DNA of 64,000 nt, taken from assembly GCF_030908465.1 (NCBI RefSeq), contig NZ_CP133078.1:1364001-1428000 (forward strand), given 5' to 3'. Source of the stretch: Anaerotignum sp. MB30-C6 (GTDB lineage Bacteria > Bacillota > Clostridia > Lachnospirales > Anaerotignaceae). The position numbers and the translations under genes are program-made. The notes beneath the pieces were generated by a model that worked only from the letters and a program-made list of their open reading frames with translations, was not told the origin of the DNA and ran no database searches. Of this stretch, positions 25,286 to 32,986 are shown piece by piece. Position 1 is the stretch's first letter, and each line of letters begins with the position of its first letter.

Positions 25286-26008
25286 TCAAAACAACCTTTT
25301 CCCATCTGAAATATCAATACTGAGCTCTTTTGCCACACTGTTTTGCTTAAATGGATTTATTTTTTCCACTACACCGTCACGTTTGAAAAGTGAACCAGTA
25401 TTTTTAAACCAAAATGTCACTTCTGCTTTTACGCATTGTTCACGGATATTAAGTATCCAATCATAATCGCACATACGGGCCTCTCGCCCTGTTTCGCCAC
25501 CAATGGTAACATGGTCTATTCCATGAAGATAGGGTGTTAAATCAATCGCTTCTAAAAGTGGGGCGCAAGCAATAAAACGCCGCTTTATCGGATAGGATAA
25601 AAAGAGTGGAAGCCTGTAATCGGCTAATTCTTGATTTTCGACAGTACAGCCAATATTCACATTGTCATAGCCTGTACCCCAATCAGGCGGAAGCGATTGG
25701 GGAAATCGGTCAATTCGCTTTGTCAAAATCAAAAAATCAATATCTGTTCTTTCCTTGATGATTGCCCAAGCCTCTTTACGCCATTCATCCGCTTCGGGTA
25801 GAAAAAAATCAGTCGCAAAGCAGGTCGCAAGAATTTTATTTCCTTTAATGTTATATTCGCCCTTTGCATTTTTCCTTACAGGCCAATCAAATTTATCTGT
25901 TTTTTGTATGGTGTTTTGACCGTAGCGTTTCGCATGTGGCCCATAAAAATAGCAGTTTGTGCAGCCATCACTTATTTTGTAACAACCTGTCCATGGCTCC
26001 CAGTTCAT
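25286..26008 (-). CDS. DUF5131 (phage Gp37/Gp68-like) radical-SAM-type protein
   Basis: A 240-residue protein opening NWEPWTGCYKISDGCTNCYF, with a Cys triad C-x6-C-x2-C as in the DUF5131 family, thought to be radical-SAM-like. Further conserved motifs are FLILTKR, NVNIGCTVENQE and GGETGREARMCDYDW. Known members occur in phages and mobile elements; substrate is unknown. It is the distal gene of the first cargo package. It is transcribed against the ICE direction. Confidence 0.85.
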   Translation of the reverse strand: MNWEPWTGCYKISDGCTNCYFYGPHAKRYGQNTIQKTDKFDWPVRKNAKGEYNIKGNKILATCFATDFFLPEADEWRKEAWAIIKERTDIDFLILTKRIDRFPQSLPPDWGTGYDNVNIGCTVENQELADYRLPLFLSYPIKRRFIACAPLLEAIDLTPYLHGIDHVTIGGETGREARMCDYDWILNIREQCVKAEVTFWFKNTGSLFKRDGVVEKINPFKQNSVAKELSIDISDGKRLF

Positions 26009-26063
26009 AGTTTTCCTCCTCTTGGATGGGTGAAGCCGATGATAGAAAAAACGCAGCCGCTTG

Positions 26064-26270
26064 TCAAATGCAGCGTTTGAACGCCACCGTCTGTGACTTC
26101 ATGGAGATCTTACCCACCTCGTAGCCGTAGGCGGGCAGCTCCTTCTTAAAGGTTAAAAAGGCATGGTCGATAGTAAAGCCCAGAATCTGTTCAATCTCGG
26201 CATAGGTCAGCGTGAAGCTGTTTTCCGTGCGTCGACCTATCGCCTTCCAAAGCGGCTCATATTTACTCAT
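26064..26270 (-). CDS. Small hypothetical protein (KYEPLW family)
   Basis: The start is ATG 26270 with GGAGGAG about 9 nt upstream; a longer frame from 26339 overlaps the next gene and lacks a site. The 68-residue protein (MSKYEPLWKAIGRRTENSF..., ending in KISMKSQTVAFKR) resembles small clostridial proteins of unknown function, with a LTYAEIEQILGF helix that could be a DNA-binding or interaction motif. Confidence 0.65.
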   Translation of the reverse strand: MSKYEPLWKAIGRRTENSFTLTYAEIEQILGFTIDHAFLTFKKELPAYGYEVGKISMKSQTVAFKRCI

Positions 26271-26335
26271 TGCCCGTCTCCTCCGATCTTGTTTGGAATA
26301 AAATAGCGGCTTTGCTTCACCAAAGCCGCCGTGTA

Positions 26336-26812
26336 TCACATACCAAAGCCTAACGCATACTGTTTTACGACTTCAAGGGGAAACATTGTGCGCTTGGCAA
26401 CTTCTTCTTTCGACATGCCCTGATTCAAAAAGCGTTTGATAACCGTATTCATATCCTCTGCAATCTCTACAATGTGCTTGTCTGGGTCATATACCCGAAT
26501 GTCACGCTGCCCCCACGGGTATTCCTTTATTTCATGCACCCATTGTAAGCTGGATATGCTTTTCATTTCGGCATACACTTTGTCTAAATCTTCTACTTCA
26601 AAATAGACTTGAAAGTTGTGTGACTGCTCTTTCACGCTATCGACTGTAATGCCAACAAGTTCGGCATATCCCTGTTGCAGTGAAAAGCCCTCAAATGTTA
26701 CATGTATGCCAATATCCATGACTGCATTTTGATGAAGCACCTTTTCGTAAAAGTGCTTAGAAGCGGATATGTCCTTAACCGATAAAAGACAACCTTGATA
26801 TTTCATTTTCAA
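26336..26812 (-). CDS. VOC/glyoxalase-superfamily protein
   Basis: A 158-residue protein with a VOC domain (YQGCLLSVKDISASKHFYEKV; paired strands FQVYFEVEDLDKVYAEM; DIRVYDPDKHIVEIAED). The last 40 residues form a helix-turn-helix-like tail (SKEEVAKRTMFPLEVVKQY). It overlaps the AraC gene by four bases. VOC proteins include glyoxalases, dioxygenases and antibiotic-binding proteins; pairing with a regulator suggests small-molecule binding or detoxification. Confidence 0.85.
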   Translation of the reverse strand: MKMKYQGCLLSVKDISASKHFYEKVLHQNAVMDIGIHVTFEGFSLQQGYAELVGITVDSVKEQSHNFQVYFEVEDLDKVYAEMKSISSLQWVHEIKEYPWGQRDIRVYDPDKHIVEIAEDMNTVIKRFLNQGMSKEEVAKRTMFPLEVVKQYALGFGM

Positions 26813-27630
26813 TCCTCCTTTGAGGATATTGTATCGTATATCTCTGTTCCGTCATAGTAAAAATCCGACATTGTTTTCAGATACTTTTGAGGGGTAACAC
26901 CGCTGATAGCCTTGAAATCTTTATCAAAATGGGCTTGGTCGAAATATCCGGCTTGTTGCGACAACGTTGCAAAGAAGCAAGGCGATGTTTGAATGTGCTT
27001 TAAGACATAGTTAAAGCGGGTTAGGCGTGCAAAGTCCTTAATATTCATTCCAATTTGTGTAAGAAACAAGCGATTTAGATGTCGCTCGCTATAACCGGAT
27101 TGTCGAGCAACTTCTTTCACTTGTATTTGCCCATGACTATCAGAAATCACTGTGGTAGCTAATAACAAAGCATCTGAAATAAGCGGATTTTCCATGCGCC
27201 TATATAATATTTTTTCACAAGTATTTACTAACTCTATTGTGGTTTTTGACATTATAAAGGCTTGGCACAGTGAATTGAAAAGCTCATTGTCGATATCCAC
27301 AAGTGAAAGGCGTTTGTCTGCAAACTCCGCTTGGCTTTGGCGTGTAATCTGATACAAACCATAGGGCGAAAGCTGGATAAGCAGCAGGACATGATAACTA
27401 TTTGGTTCCATTCCTAACAAAACAGGGGTCAGGGATGCTCCCCATAGTTCAGCAATGACTGCGGTTCCATCAAAGGCAAGCGATAATGTTCCGCAAGCGT
27501 TAGGCATAAGCGTATAGTGCGCTGTAAACGTATCTTTCGATGGAAATACAATGTTGTAGTAATGAACATATTTTCTCAGCCCTACATGGGAGGGGAACAT
27601 ATTAAACTGCTTTTCATTTTTAATTATCAA
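26809..27630 (-). CDS. AraC-family transcriptional regulator
   Basis: C-terminal AraC domain with two helix-turn-helix motifs (QVKEVARQSGYSERHLNRLF; CFFATLSQQAGYFDQAHFDK) and the family ending (KAISGVTPQKYLK). The N-terminal 170 residues form a sensing domain. The start chosen is TTG 27630 because AAGGGGGA lies 4-5 nt upstream; the in-frame GTG at 27708 has no usable site. It likely controls its own operon with the VOC and DUF5131 genes. Confidence 0.8.
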   Translation of the reverse strand: MIIKNEKQFNMFPSHVGLRKYVHYYNIVFPSKDTFTAHYTLMPNACGTLSLAFDGTAVIAELWGASLTPVLLGMEPNSYHVLLLIQLSPYGLYQITRQSQAEFADKRLSLVDIDNELFNSLCQAFIMSKTTIELVNTCEKILYRRMENPLISDALLLATTVISDSHGQIQVKEVARQSGYSERHLNRLFLTQIGMNIKDFARLTRFNYVLKHIQTSPCFFATLSQQAGYFDQAHFDKDFKAISGVTPQKYLKTMSDFYYDGTEIYDTISSKED

Positions 27631-27849
27631 ATCGTTCCCCCTTATTTTCAAAGCAAAGTTTTCATCATGTTTATCCGCCGAATCCAAATCAAGCAAATAT
27701 AAATACACCCCTTCGGGGCGGATTTCTCCTCACTGCCATTTCAAAAAAGTTTTACTCAGTAAATATATGAAATAAGTTTACCATAGCAAAATGGAAGTTT
27801 CAATCAATTAAATATAGGCAATAGTGAGGAGTTCGGTGCTATGAAAATT

Positions 27850-28002
27850 AAAATCCGTTCACCGTCTTTATGCAAGCATTGACTGGACGATACTCGGATT
27901 ATAGGTAAATCAAGAGGCACTACCTTAAAAAGTAGTGGCTCAATTTCGTGATAAGTCAGATTTTATTGTGCAGGCAAAGTTAAACACTAACAGAGGGTGT
28001 GC
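27850..28002 (+). repeat. Junction repeat copy B
   Basis: Contains the core at 27878-27904, reading IDWTILGL-stop in frame, then CAAGAG at 27911-27916, a hairpin (GAGGCACTAC / GTAGTGGCTC) and about 65 bp matching copy A (CAATTTCGTGATAAGTCAGA ... AACAGAGGG). Similarity with copy C extends further upstream, to about 27750 (TATATGAAA...AGTTTACCA). Confidence 0.7.
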
Positions 28003-28010
28003 TAATAATA

Positions 28011-28706
28011 TTAACAATCATATATACCGCCATGATAGCAGATGATGCGATTTGCAACAAGCTTTAATAACTTATCAAACGAACAATCTGCGGCTTCTTT
28101 GTCCAATGCAAATTGTGGATTCGCAAGAGCTGGAATCCCACCTTCCAAAACAATTGCGTCGCCGGCAATGAGTGTTTTCATCTTTGATAAATATAGCGAA
28201 ATATGTCCCGGTGTATGCCCTGGGGTACTTATGATTTCACAACCATCACACCATGGCATGATATCGCCACTATTTATGGTGATATCTACTGGGATAGGTT
28301 TCACCAGACGAAGCATGTCAATGAACTGCTTGCCAAACTCTTTTTGCGTCTCAGGTAATATACTTTGCAGCATCTCTGCTTGCTCCAACCTTAATGACTT
28401 CAGTGTACCATTGATATAATTTGCTTCTCCTGCACTGGCAACGATTTGTACATGAGGGTATTTCTTCTTTAGATCAAATAGTGAACCCATATGGTCATGA
28501 TCGTGGTGGGTAATTAGGACTTTTGTAAGTGCGGATGGCTCGATCCCATTGTCCAGTAAAGCGGTTTCAATATTCGGTAGAAACCCCATATATCCGCAAT
28601 CAATTAGAACAATGTCTTTATCATCTAACAAAACAACGGGGTGAATTTTATCTTCTACCCCGCCAAATTGAAATGATATATCTAATATTATAATTTTATT
28701 GTTCAT
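28011..28706 (-). CDS. Metallo-beta-lactamase-fold hydrolase
   Basis: A 231-residue MBL protein with the metal motif THHDHDHMG (near residue 66), GHTPGHISLYL, a distal D (AGDAIVL) and C-terminal CYHGGIY. It is glyoxalase-II/quorum-quencher-like; the substrate cannot be told. The start is ATG 28706 (AAAGGA 8 nt upstream) rather than 28724. It is the only gene between repeat copies B and C, so it forms a single-gene cassette. Confidence 0.85.
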   Translation of the reverse strand: MNNKIIILDISFQFGGVEDKIHPVVLLDDKDIVLIDCGYMGFLPNIETALLDNGIEPSALTKVLITHHDHDHMGSLFDLKKKYPHVQIVASAGEANYINGTLKSLRLEQAEMLQSILPETQKEFGKQFIDMLRLVKPIPVDITINSGDIMPWCDGCEIISTPGHTPGHISLYLSKMKTLIAGDAIVLEGGIPALANPQFALDKEAADCSFDKLLKLVANRIICYHGGIYDC

Positions 28707-28864
28707 AAAACATTTCCTTTGCAAAATTCAAATACATCCTTAAGGGTAATTATATGCTACTATCGTTTCAAGAAGGCTTTATTTAACAAGTATATGAAAC
28801 GAGTTTACCACATTAAGGCAACAGCTTCAATCATCAAATTGTAAACGTAGAAAGAACAAGCGCC

Positions 28865-28906
28865 ATTAAAACTAAAACCCATCTACCATCCTTTCGCAAG
28901 GATACT
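28865..28906 (+). repeat. Junction repeat copy C, left half (split by IS)
   Basis: Upstream half of the repeat (ATCTACCATCCTTTCGC then AAGGATACT), ending in AGGATACT (28899-28906), which is duplicated at 30262-30269 across the IS element. Confidence 0.75.
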
Positions 28907-30261
28907 GGTAGTGTCAATAATTATGCGCAAATTGGTTTGCAGTCTCTGAGATAAAAAAGTCATCCGGCGATATAAGCGTCTTCAACAGTCGACTCCAGAT
29001 GCTTCATATTCATATACTTCTTATTGCCCCACTGCGTACCGGCTACATGTCGTAAGCGGGCGCAGACTAGCATCAAGGCCGAGTTGCCGTCAGGAAAGCA
29101 GCCAACCACACGGGTGCGCCTGCGAATTTCTCTGTTCAGCCGTTCTATCACGTTGTTGGTGCGGATTCTTGTCCAGTGCTCCGAGGGGAAGTCAGCGTAG
29201 GTCAGCGTTTCCTCAATGCCGTCCTCCACTTTTTTAGCTGCCTCCTTGAGCTTCATTTCTTTGAGTGCGGCAACTACGTCCTTGGCCTTCGCTCTAGCGG
29301 CAGCTTTGCTCTCCTGGGCATGAATGGCCTTGAGCATTTTAGCTACTAGTTTCCCCTTGGTGCGTGGCACGACAGAAAATACATTTCGATAGAAATGCAC
29401 GGTACAACGTTGGTATTTGGCTTCTGGAAACACTTCACCAACGGCCTCTAGCATTCCCAAACACTTATCACCAACGATGAGGTTCACCCCGTTTAAACCT
29501 CGGCTTTTTAGCCACTGAAAGAAGCTGACCCAGCTGGCCTTGTCCTCTTTCATCCCTTCGGAAGCACCTAAAATTTCACGGTAACCATCCTCGTTAACTG
29601 CAATCGCTACCAGAATGGCCACATTTTCAAATTCACCGCCCCAGTTGCGACGCAGGTAGATGCCGTCCACATAGACATACGGATAGCGCCCGCCCTGTAA
29701 CGGACGGTTGCGCCAGTCTTCGATATGTATATAGGCTTTTTTGTTTAGCTCGCTAATGGTGGAAGGTGATACCTTGCTGCCCCACAGCGCTTCTGTGATA
29801 TCCTCCACACGGCGCACAGAGACGCCGGCAAGATACATCTCGATGAGCGCTTCTTCCACGCTGCTTTCCCTGCGGCGATACCGCTCAATGATGGCTGTTT
29901 CAAACGAGATTCCCTTGAGTCGGGGCACATTAAGCGTAACGTCGCCAGATGTGGTGGTAAGGTTTCGACTGTAATGGCCGCTGCGATAGCCTTGCCGTTC
30001 CTCACTGCGCTCGTAACGAGCTACCTGGGTCAGCTTCTCCGCTTCGGCCTCCAGCAGGCCGTTAAGTGTTTCTTCCACGCTGCCTCGAACCAATTCCTTG
30101 ATTTGCCCCTTGATTACTTCCTCGTTTAACTGTACAATTTTTTCGGACATGGTTTGCTGTCTCCTTTCAGAATGGTGTGTTGCAACTTTATTCTAACAAA
30201 GACTGCAAACCTTGTCTCTTTTTATGCCTTTTCAAATTTGCGCAATTTATTGTACCTTATC
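28907..30261 (-). mobile_element. IS256-family insertion sequence (1355 bp)
   Basis: A single transposase gene is flanked by imperfect terminal inverted repeats (left GGTAGTGTC-AATAATTATGCGCAAATT; right end, reverse complement, GATAAGGTACAATAAATTGCGCAAATT style, about 20 of 27 positions matching). An 8-bp direct repeat AGGATACT lies immediately outside both ends (28899-28906, 30262-30269), the target-site duplication size typical of IS256. Removing the IS and one AGGATACT restores a continuous junction repeat like copies D and F. The element looks intact. Confidence 0.88.
28960..30150 (-). CDS. IS256-family (Mutator-type) transposase
   Basis: A 396-residue transposase with the family pattern: YRSGHYSRNLTTTSGDVTLN at the N-terminus, catalytic D in VDGIYLRRNWGG, second D in IVGDKCLGMLEAV with the CTVHFYRNV C/H motif downstream, and catalytic E in NNVIERLNREIRRRTRVVG. 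Length is typical and the frame is open, so it is probably active. Base composition is higher in GC than the flanking cargo, consistent with recent arrival. Confidence 0.95.
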   Translation of the reverse strand: MSEKIVQLNEEVIKGQIKELVRGSVEETLNGLLEAEAEKLTQVARYERSEERQGYRSGHYSRNLTTTSGDVTLNVPRLKGISFETAIIERYRRRESSVEEALIEMYLAGVSVRRVEDITEALWGSKVSPSTISELNKKAYIHIEDWRNRPLQGGRYPYVYVDGIYLRRNWGGEFENVAILVAIAVNEDGYREILGASEGMKEDKASWVSFFQWLKSRGLNGVNLIVGDKCLGMLEAVGEVFPEAKYQRCTVHFYRNVFSVVPRTKGKLVAKMLKAIHAQESKAAARAKAKDVVAALKEMKLKEAAKKVEDGIEETLTYADFPSEHWTRIRTNNVIERLNREIRRRTRVVGCFPDGNSALMLVCARLRHVAGTQWGNKKYMNMKHLESTVEDAYIAG

Positions 30262-30350
30262 AGGATACTCTGGACTATACTTGGATTATGATGGTGAAAT
30301 AAAAAGTGGGCGACCCGGCCAATGGAGGCGAGGTTGCCCACACTTTCGAT
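30262..30350 (+). repeat. Junction repeat copy C, right half
   Basis: Continues the core after the IS: AGG-ATACTCTGGACTATAC..., reading ILWTILGL-stop in frame (TGA 30289-30291). It is followed by a GC-rich hairpin (GTGGGCGACC / GGTTGCCCAC, about 30307-30342) in the place where other copies have theirs. The CAAGAG word is not conserved in this copy. Confidence 0.7.
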
Positions 30351-30392
30351 ATAATCAAGGTTAACTTTGGTAAGGCTTCATACTAAGGTATG

Positions 30393-31034
30393 TCATTTTT
30401 TTATTGCAATTGTACGGTTATTAATTTCAATAATACCTTCCTCTTTTAATTTTTTAAGCTCTCTGAACAAAGAAAGTCTTTGTACACCTAAATAATCTGC
30501 CAGTTGTCTTTTACTAATTGGAAGCAGAATTACTGAAGACTTCTGTATGATGGTTTGCTGTTTCAGATAATTCATAATATTTTCTCGAAGTGTTCTTTGT
30601 GTAAACATTGCTATCTTCTGATTTATTCCTTGCGAATTTTGTGAGATTGACTTTATATAATGCAATGTAAAATTGTAGTCGTGCAAGAGTCCTAATACAG
30701 CATTTATGTTAATGTGGACAATTTGACAATCAGTAAGACAATAGATATTAAGAGGATAACTGTGGTTTTCACCAAATAATAAATTTGCTCCTATCACACT
30801 TCCTTTGCTAAATTCAAACATTGTAGTTGATGAACCATTAGTTGATAAAGAATACGCAACCAAACTTCCTGACAATACAATATCCAATGTTCTACAAGTT
30901 TCATTTGCATTATGAACGGTTACACCCTTCGAATAGTGTTTTTTATAAATATGATTATCTGCCAATAGTTTTTCTAATTCAGATTTCTTTACAGCTGAAA
31001 ATAATGAAATATTTTGTAAAATGTCAATATTCAT
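30393..31034 (-). CDS. Crp/Fnr-family regulator (HcpR-like by context)
   Basis: A 213-residue protein with an N-terminal cyclic-nucleotide-binding-type beta barrel (YSKGVTVHNANETCRTLDIVL; FEFSKGSVIGANLLFG) and a C-terminal Crp-type HTH (LPISKRQLADYLGVQRLSLFRELKKLKEEG). There is no Fnr Cys cluster. The start is ATG 31034 (TGGAGGAG about 9 nt upstream). It is divergent from the permease-cupin-rubredoxin-hcp genes. In other anaerobes, Hcp is controlled by HcpR, a Crp/Fnr-family NO sensor; the same role here is inference from context and a matching palindrome at the cupin promoter. Confidence 0.85.
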   Translation of the reverse strand: MNIDILQNISLFSAVKKSELEKLLADNHIYKKHYSKGVTVHNANETCRTLDIVLSGSLVAYSLSTNGSSTTMFEFSKGSVIGANLLFGENHSYPLNIYCLTDCQIVHININAVLGLLHDYNFTLHYIKSISQNSQGINQKIAMFTQRTLRENIMNYLKQQTIIQKSSVILLPISKRQLADYLGVQRLSLFRELKKLKEEGIIEINNRTIAIKK

Positions 31035-31146
31035 GTGAATTACTCCTCCATCTAAAAACATTATATTAAAAAGATACATTGGTGTCTATTTGAGAATGAT
31101 AAACTGCGTTATAATTTTATTATTACAAAAAGAATGGAGGATTTGT

Positions 31147-31629
31147 ATGGATATTTTTACAGTAGCAATGTGGATAGGAACGATCGTATTCCTTTTGATT
31201 TCCTTAAAAAAAGATAAAGCTAAGACATTGAAAGCACTAAAAATGGCATTTGGTATGGGCAAGGGTATGCTGGGAAGTATCTTATCAATTATTTTTTTGA
31301 TTGGTTTAATTCTAACAATATTACCGCCTGAGAATATTGCCAAATTTGTGGGAGGTCAATCATTGCTCATAGCAACAGTGGGTTCAGCGGCATTTGGAAC
31401 AGTAACTCTGATTCCTGCCTTTATTGCTTTTCCCCTTGTCGGTACACTGGTTGATGCCGGGGTTAGTATTGTTCCTTCCGTCGCATTTTTAACTACACTT
31501 ACTATGGTAGGGGTCGTAACATTCCCGCTTGAAAAGCGAGAATTTGGGTTTAAATTTACTGCTATCAGAAATGGATTAAGCTTTTTGTTTGCAATAATTA
31601 TCGCTATGGTAATGGGGGTGATTGTATGA
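31147..31629 (+). CDS. DUF318-type permease, first half-protein
   Basis: The start is ATG 31147 (AATGGAGGATTTGT upstream). The 160-residue protein has about five TM segments and a central motif GSAAFGTVTLIPAFIAFPL, followed by LVDAGVSIVPSVAFLTT. This resembles half of a DUF318/YraQ (ArsP_1-like) permease; its partner encoded by the next gene has the equivalent motif, so the two probably form a heterodimer. Overlap of four bases (ATGA) with the next gene. Confidence 0.7.
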   Translation: MDIFTVAMWIGTIVFLLISLKKDKAKTLKALKMAFGMGKGMLGSILSIIFLIGLILTILPPENIAKFVGGQSLLIATVGSAAFGTVTLIPAFIAFPLVGTLVDAGVSIVPSVAFLTTLTMVGVVTFPLEKREFGFKFTAIRNGLSFLFAIIIAMVMGVIV

Positions 31630-32339
31630 AAATCATAAAAAAAGCAAAAGATAATATTTTCTTGATAGTGGTCGCAGCTGCCTATATCCTGATGTTTATA
31701 ATTAAACCAGATATGGGTGTTATATCAATTAAGAACAGTTTCTATTACATTAAAGAAATGCTTATGATAATGCCGGTGATATTTGTTCTTACGGCGCTTT
31801 TGGATACATGGGTTGCAAAAGAAAAAATCACCAAGTACTTAGGAAAAGAATCCAAAGTTAAAGGTATCATATTGTCGTTCGTTTTAGGCAGCATATCTGC
31901 GGGACCGATATATGCAGCATTTCCTATGTGTGTCATGCTCCACAAAAAGGGAGCTTCAGTACGAAACTTAGTTATTATTTTAAGCGCCTGGGCGGTAATA
32001 AAGGTTCCTATGCTTTTAAACGAAGCAAAATTTTTGGGAATAAAGTTTATGGCAATCCGTTGGGTGTTAACTGTAATTGCGATAGTAGTATTTTCGTGGA
32101 TTGCTGCAAAAATTGTTAAGGACGAAGATATAGTACAGAAAGAAGAAAAAGCAAGTGGACTTACATTAAAAAGAGAATCTTGTATGGGCTGTACATTATG
32201 TACTAAAAATTATCCTGAGTTTTTTGGTATGCAAGGTAAAAAAGCATATATAAAATCTTTTGACTCTGAAATAGACAAAGAAAGGCTTATACAAACAATA
32301 TTGGCTTGCCCTGTCAGAGCCATTGATTATATTGAATAA
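31626..32339 (+). CDS. DUF318-type permease half with C-terminal 4Fe-4S ferredoxin domain
   Basis: A 237-residue protein. Residues 1-165 have about five TM helices with the motif GSISAGPIYAAFPMCVMLHK, then KGASVRNLVIILSAWAVIK, parallel to that of the preceding gene. Residues 180-237 form a soluble ferredoxin-like domain: CMGCTLCTKNYPEFF and a distal ACPVRAIDYIE, giving the four Cys ligands of one 4Fe-4S cluster. A redox centre on a permease half is unusual; it suggests transport or gating linked to electron transfer or NO/redox sensing. The downstream intergenic region has a Crp-type palindrome. Confidence 0.75.
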   Translation: MKIIKKAKDNIFLIVVAAAYILMFIIKPDMGVISIKNSFYYIKEMLMIMPVIFVLTALLDTWVAKEKITKYLGKESKVKGIILSFVLGSISAGPIYAAFPMCVMLHKKGASVRNLVIILSAWAVIKVPMLLNEAKFLGIKFMAIRWVLTVIAIVVFSWIAAKIVKDEDIVQKEEKASGLTLKRESCMGCTLCTKNYPEFFGMQGKKAYIKSFDSEIDKERLIQTILACPVRAIDYIE

Positions 32340-32360
32340 AAATTAAATAAATAATTAATT

Positions 32361-32404
32361 TTGTTGCAAATACAACATACATTTCTTTGCATGAGTTGTA
32401 TAAT
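32361..32404 (+). promoter_or_regulatory. Activator-type promoter with Crp/Fnr-like palindrome
   Basis: TATAAT at 32399-32404 has no good -35 box. The perfect palindrome TGTTG-N6-CAACA (32362-32366 and 32373-32377, within TTGTTGCAAATACAACAT) is centred about 41.5 bp upstream of the expected transcription start (near 32411), the class II position for Crp/Fnr activators. It would drive the cupin-rubredoxin-hcp operon. Confidence 0.6.
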
Positions 32405-32448
32405 TTAACCACATAATTTTAAACTATAACAAAAATGAGGTATACAAA

Positions 32449-32763
32449 ATGATTGAGCAAATCTATGAAATGTCAATTGAAGATGATAAAGCGGTTGAAA
32501 GAGTAATTCAGGATGAAAATATTCATTATATTCATATGGTCTTTAATAAGGATGAAGGCCTCCCAGAACATTTTTCGAACTCGAACGTTTATATGACAGT
32601 GGTAAGAGGGATTTTATCTATTGGGCTAAATGACCAAGAAGTTCACCAATATGATAAAGGAACTCTTTTAAAAATTCCTGTTAATACGAAGATGAATGTA
32701 AAAAATTCATCTAATAACATATTAGAGTTAATAGTTGTAAAAGCACCTGCACCTCTAAAATAG
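32449..32763 (+). CDS. Small cupin-domain protein
   Basis: A 104-residue single cupin. Motif 1 appears as HFSNSNVYMTVVRGILSIG and motif 2 as YDKGTLLKIPVNTKMNV; the His/Glu metal ligands are partly replaced (PEH, no second strong His), so metal binding is uncertain. ATG 32449 follows an AAAAATGAGG site. First gene of the operon with rubredoxin and hcp. Small cupins often bind metals or effectors in redox operons. Confidence 0.75.
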   Translation: MIEQIYEMSIEDDKAVERVIQDENIHYIHMVFNKDEGLPEHFSNSNVYMTVVRGILSIGLNDQEVHQYDKGTLLKIPVNTKMNVKNSSNNILELIVVKAPAPLK

Positions 32764-32802
32764 TAAAATATTGTATAAAAATGTTGAAAGGAGAAACGCA
32801 GA

Positions 32803-32967
32803 ATGTTAAAATATATATGTATCCCATGCGGATATATCTATGACCCACAAACAGGTGATCCAGATAGTGGAATAGCCCCGGGAACTGCTTTTGAAGATAT
32901 CCCTGATGATTGGGTTTGTCCAATTTGTTTTGTGGGTAAAGATGAATTCGAACCCGTTAAGGAATAA
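32803..32967 (+). CDS. Rubredoxin
   Basis: A 54-residue gene, ATG 32803 to TAA 32965-32967, preceded by GAAAGGAGAAACGCAGA. The two iron-binding knuckles are CIPCGY (Cys6, Cys9) and CPICFVG (Cys39, Cys42), with the standard GIAPGT and DDWVCP elements between. It is a small electron carrier, and here it probably feeds electrons to the Hcp encoded 19 bp downstream. Length and spacing are exactly those of the family. Confidence 0.93.
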   Translation: MLKYICIPCGYIYDPQTGDPDSGIAPGTAFEDIPDDWVCPICFVGKDEFEPVKE

Positions 32968-32986
32968 TCTGAAGGAGGGAACGATT

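Noticed and set aside
27709-27722. CCCCTTCGGGG hairpin upstream of the AraC gene as a terminator
   Set aside because: Very short stem without T-tract on the relevant strand; too weak to call.
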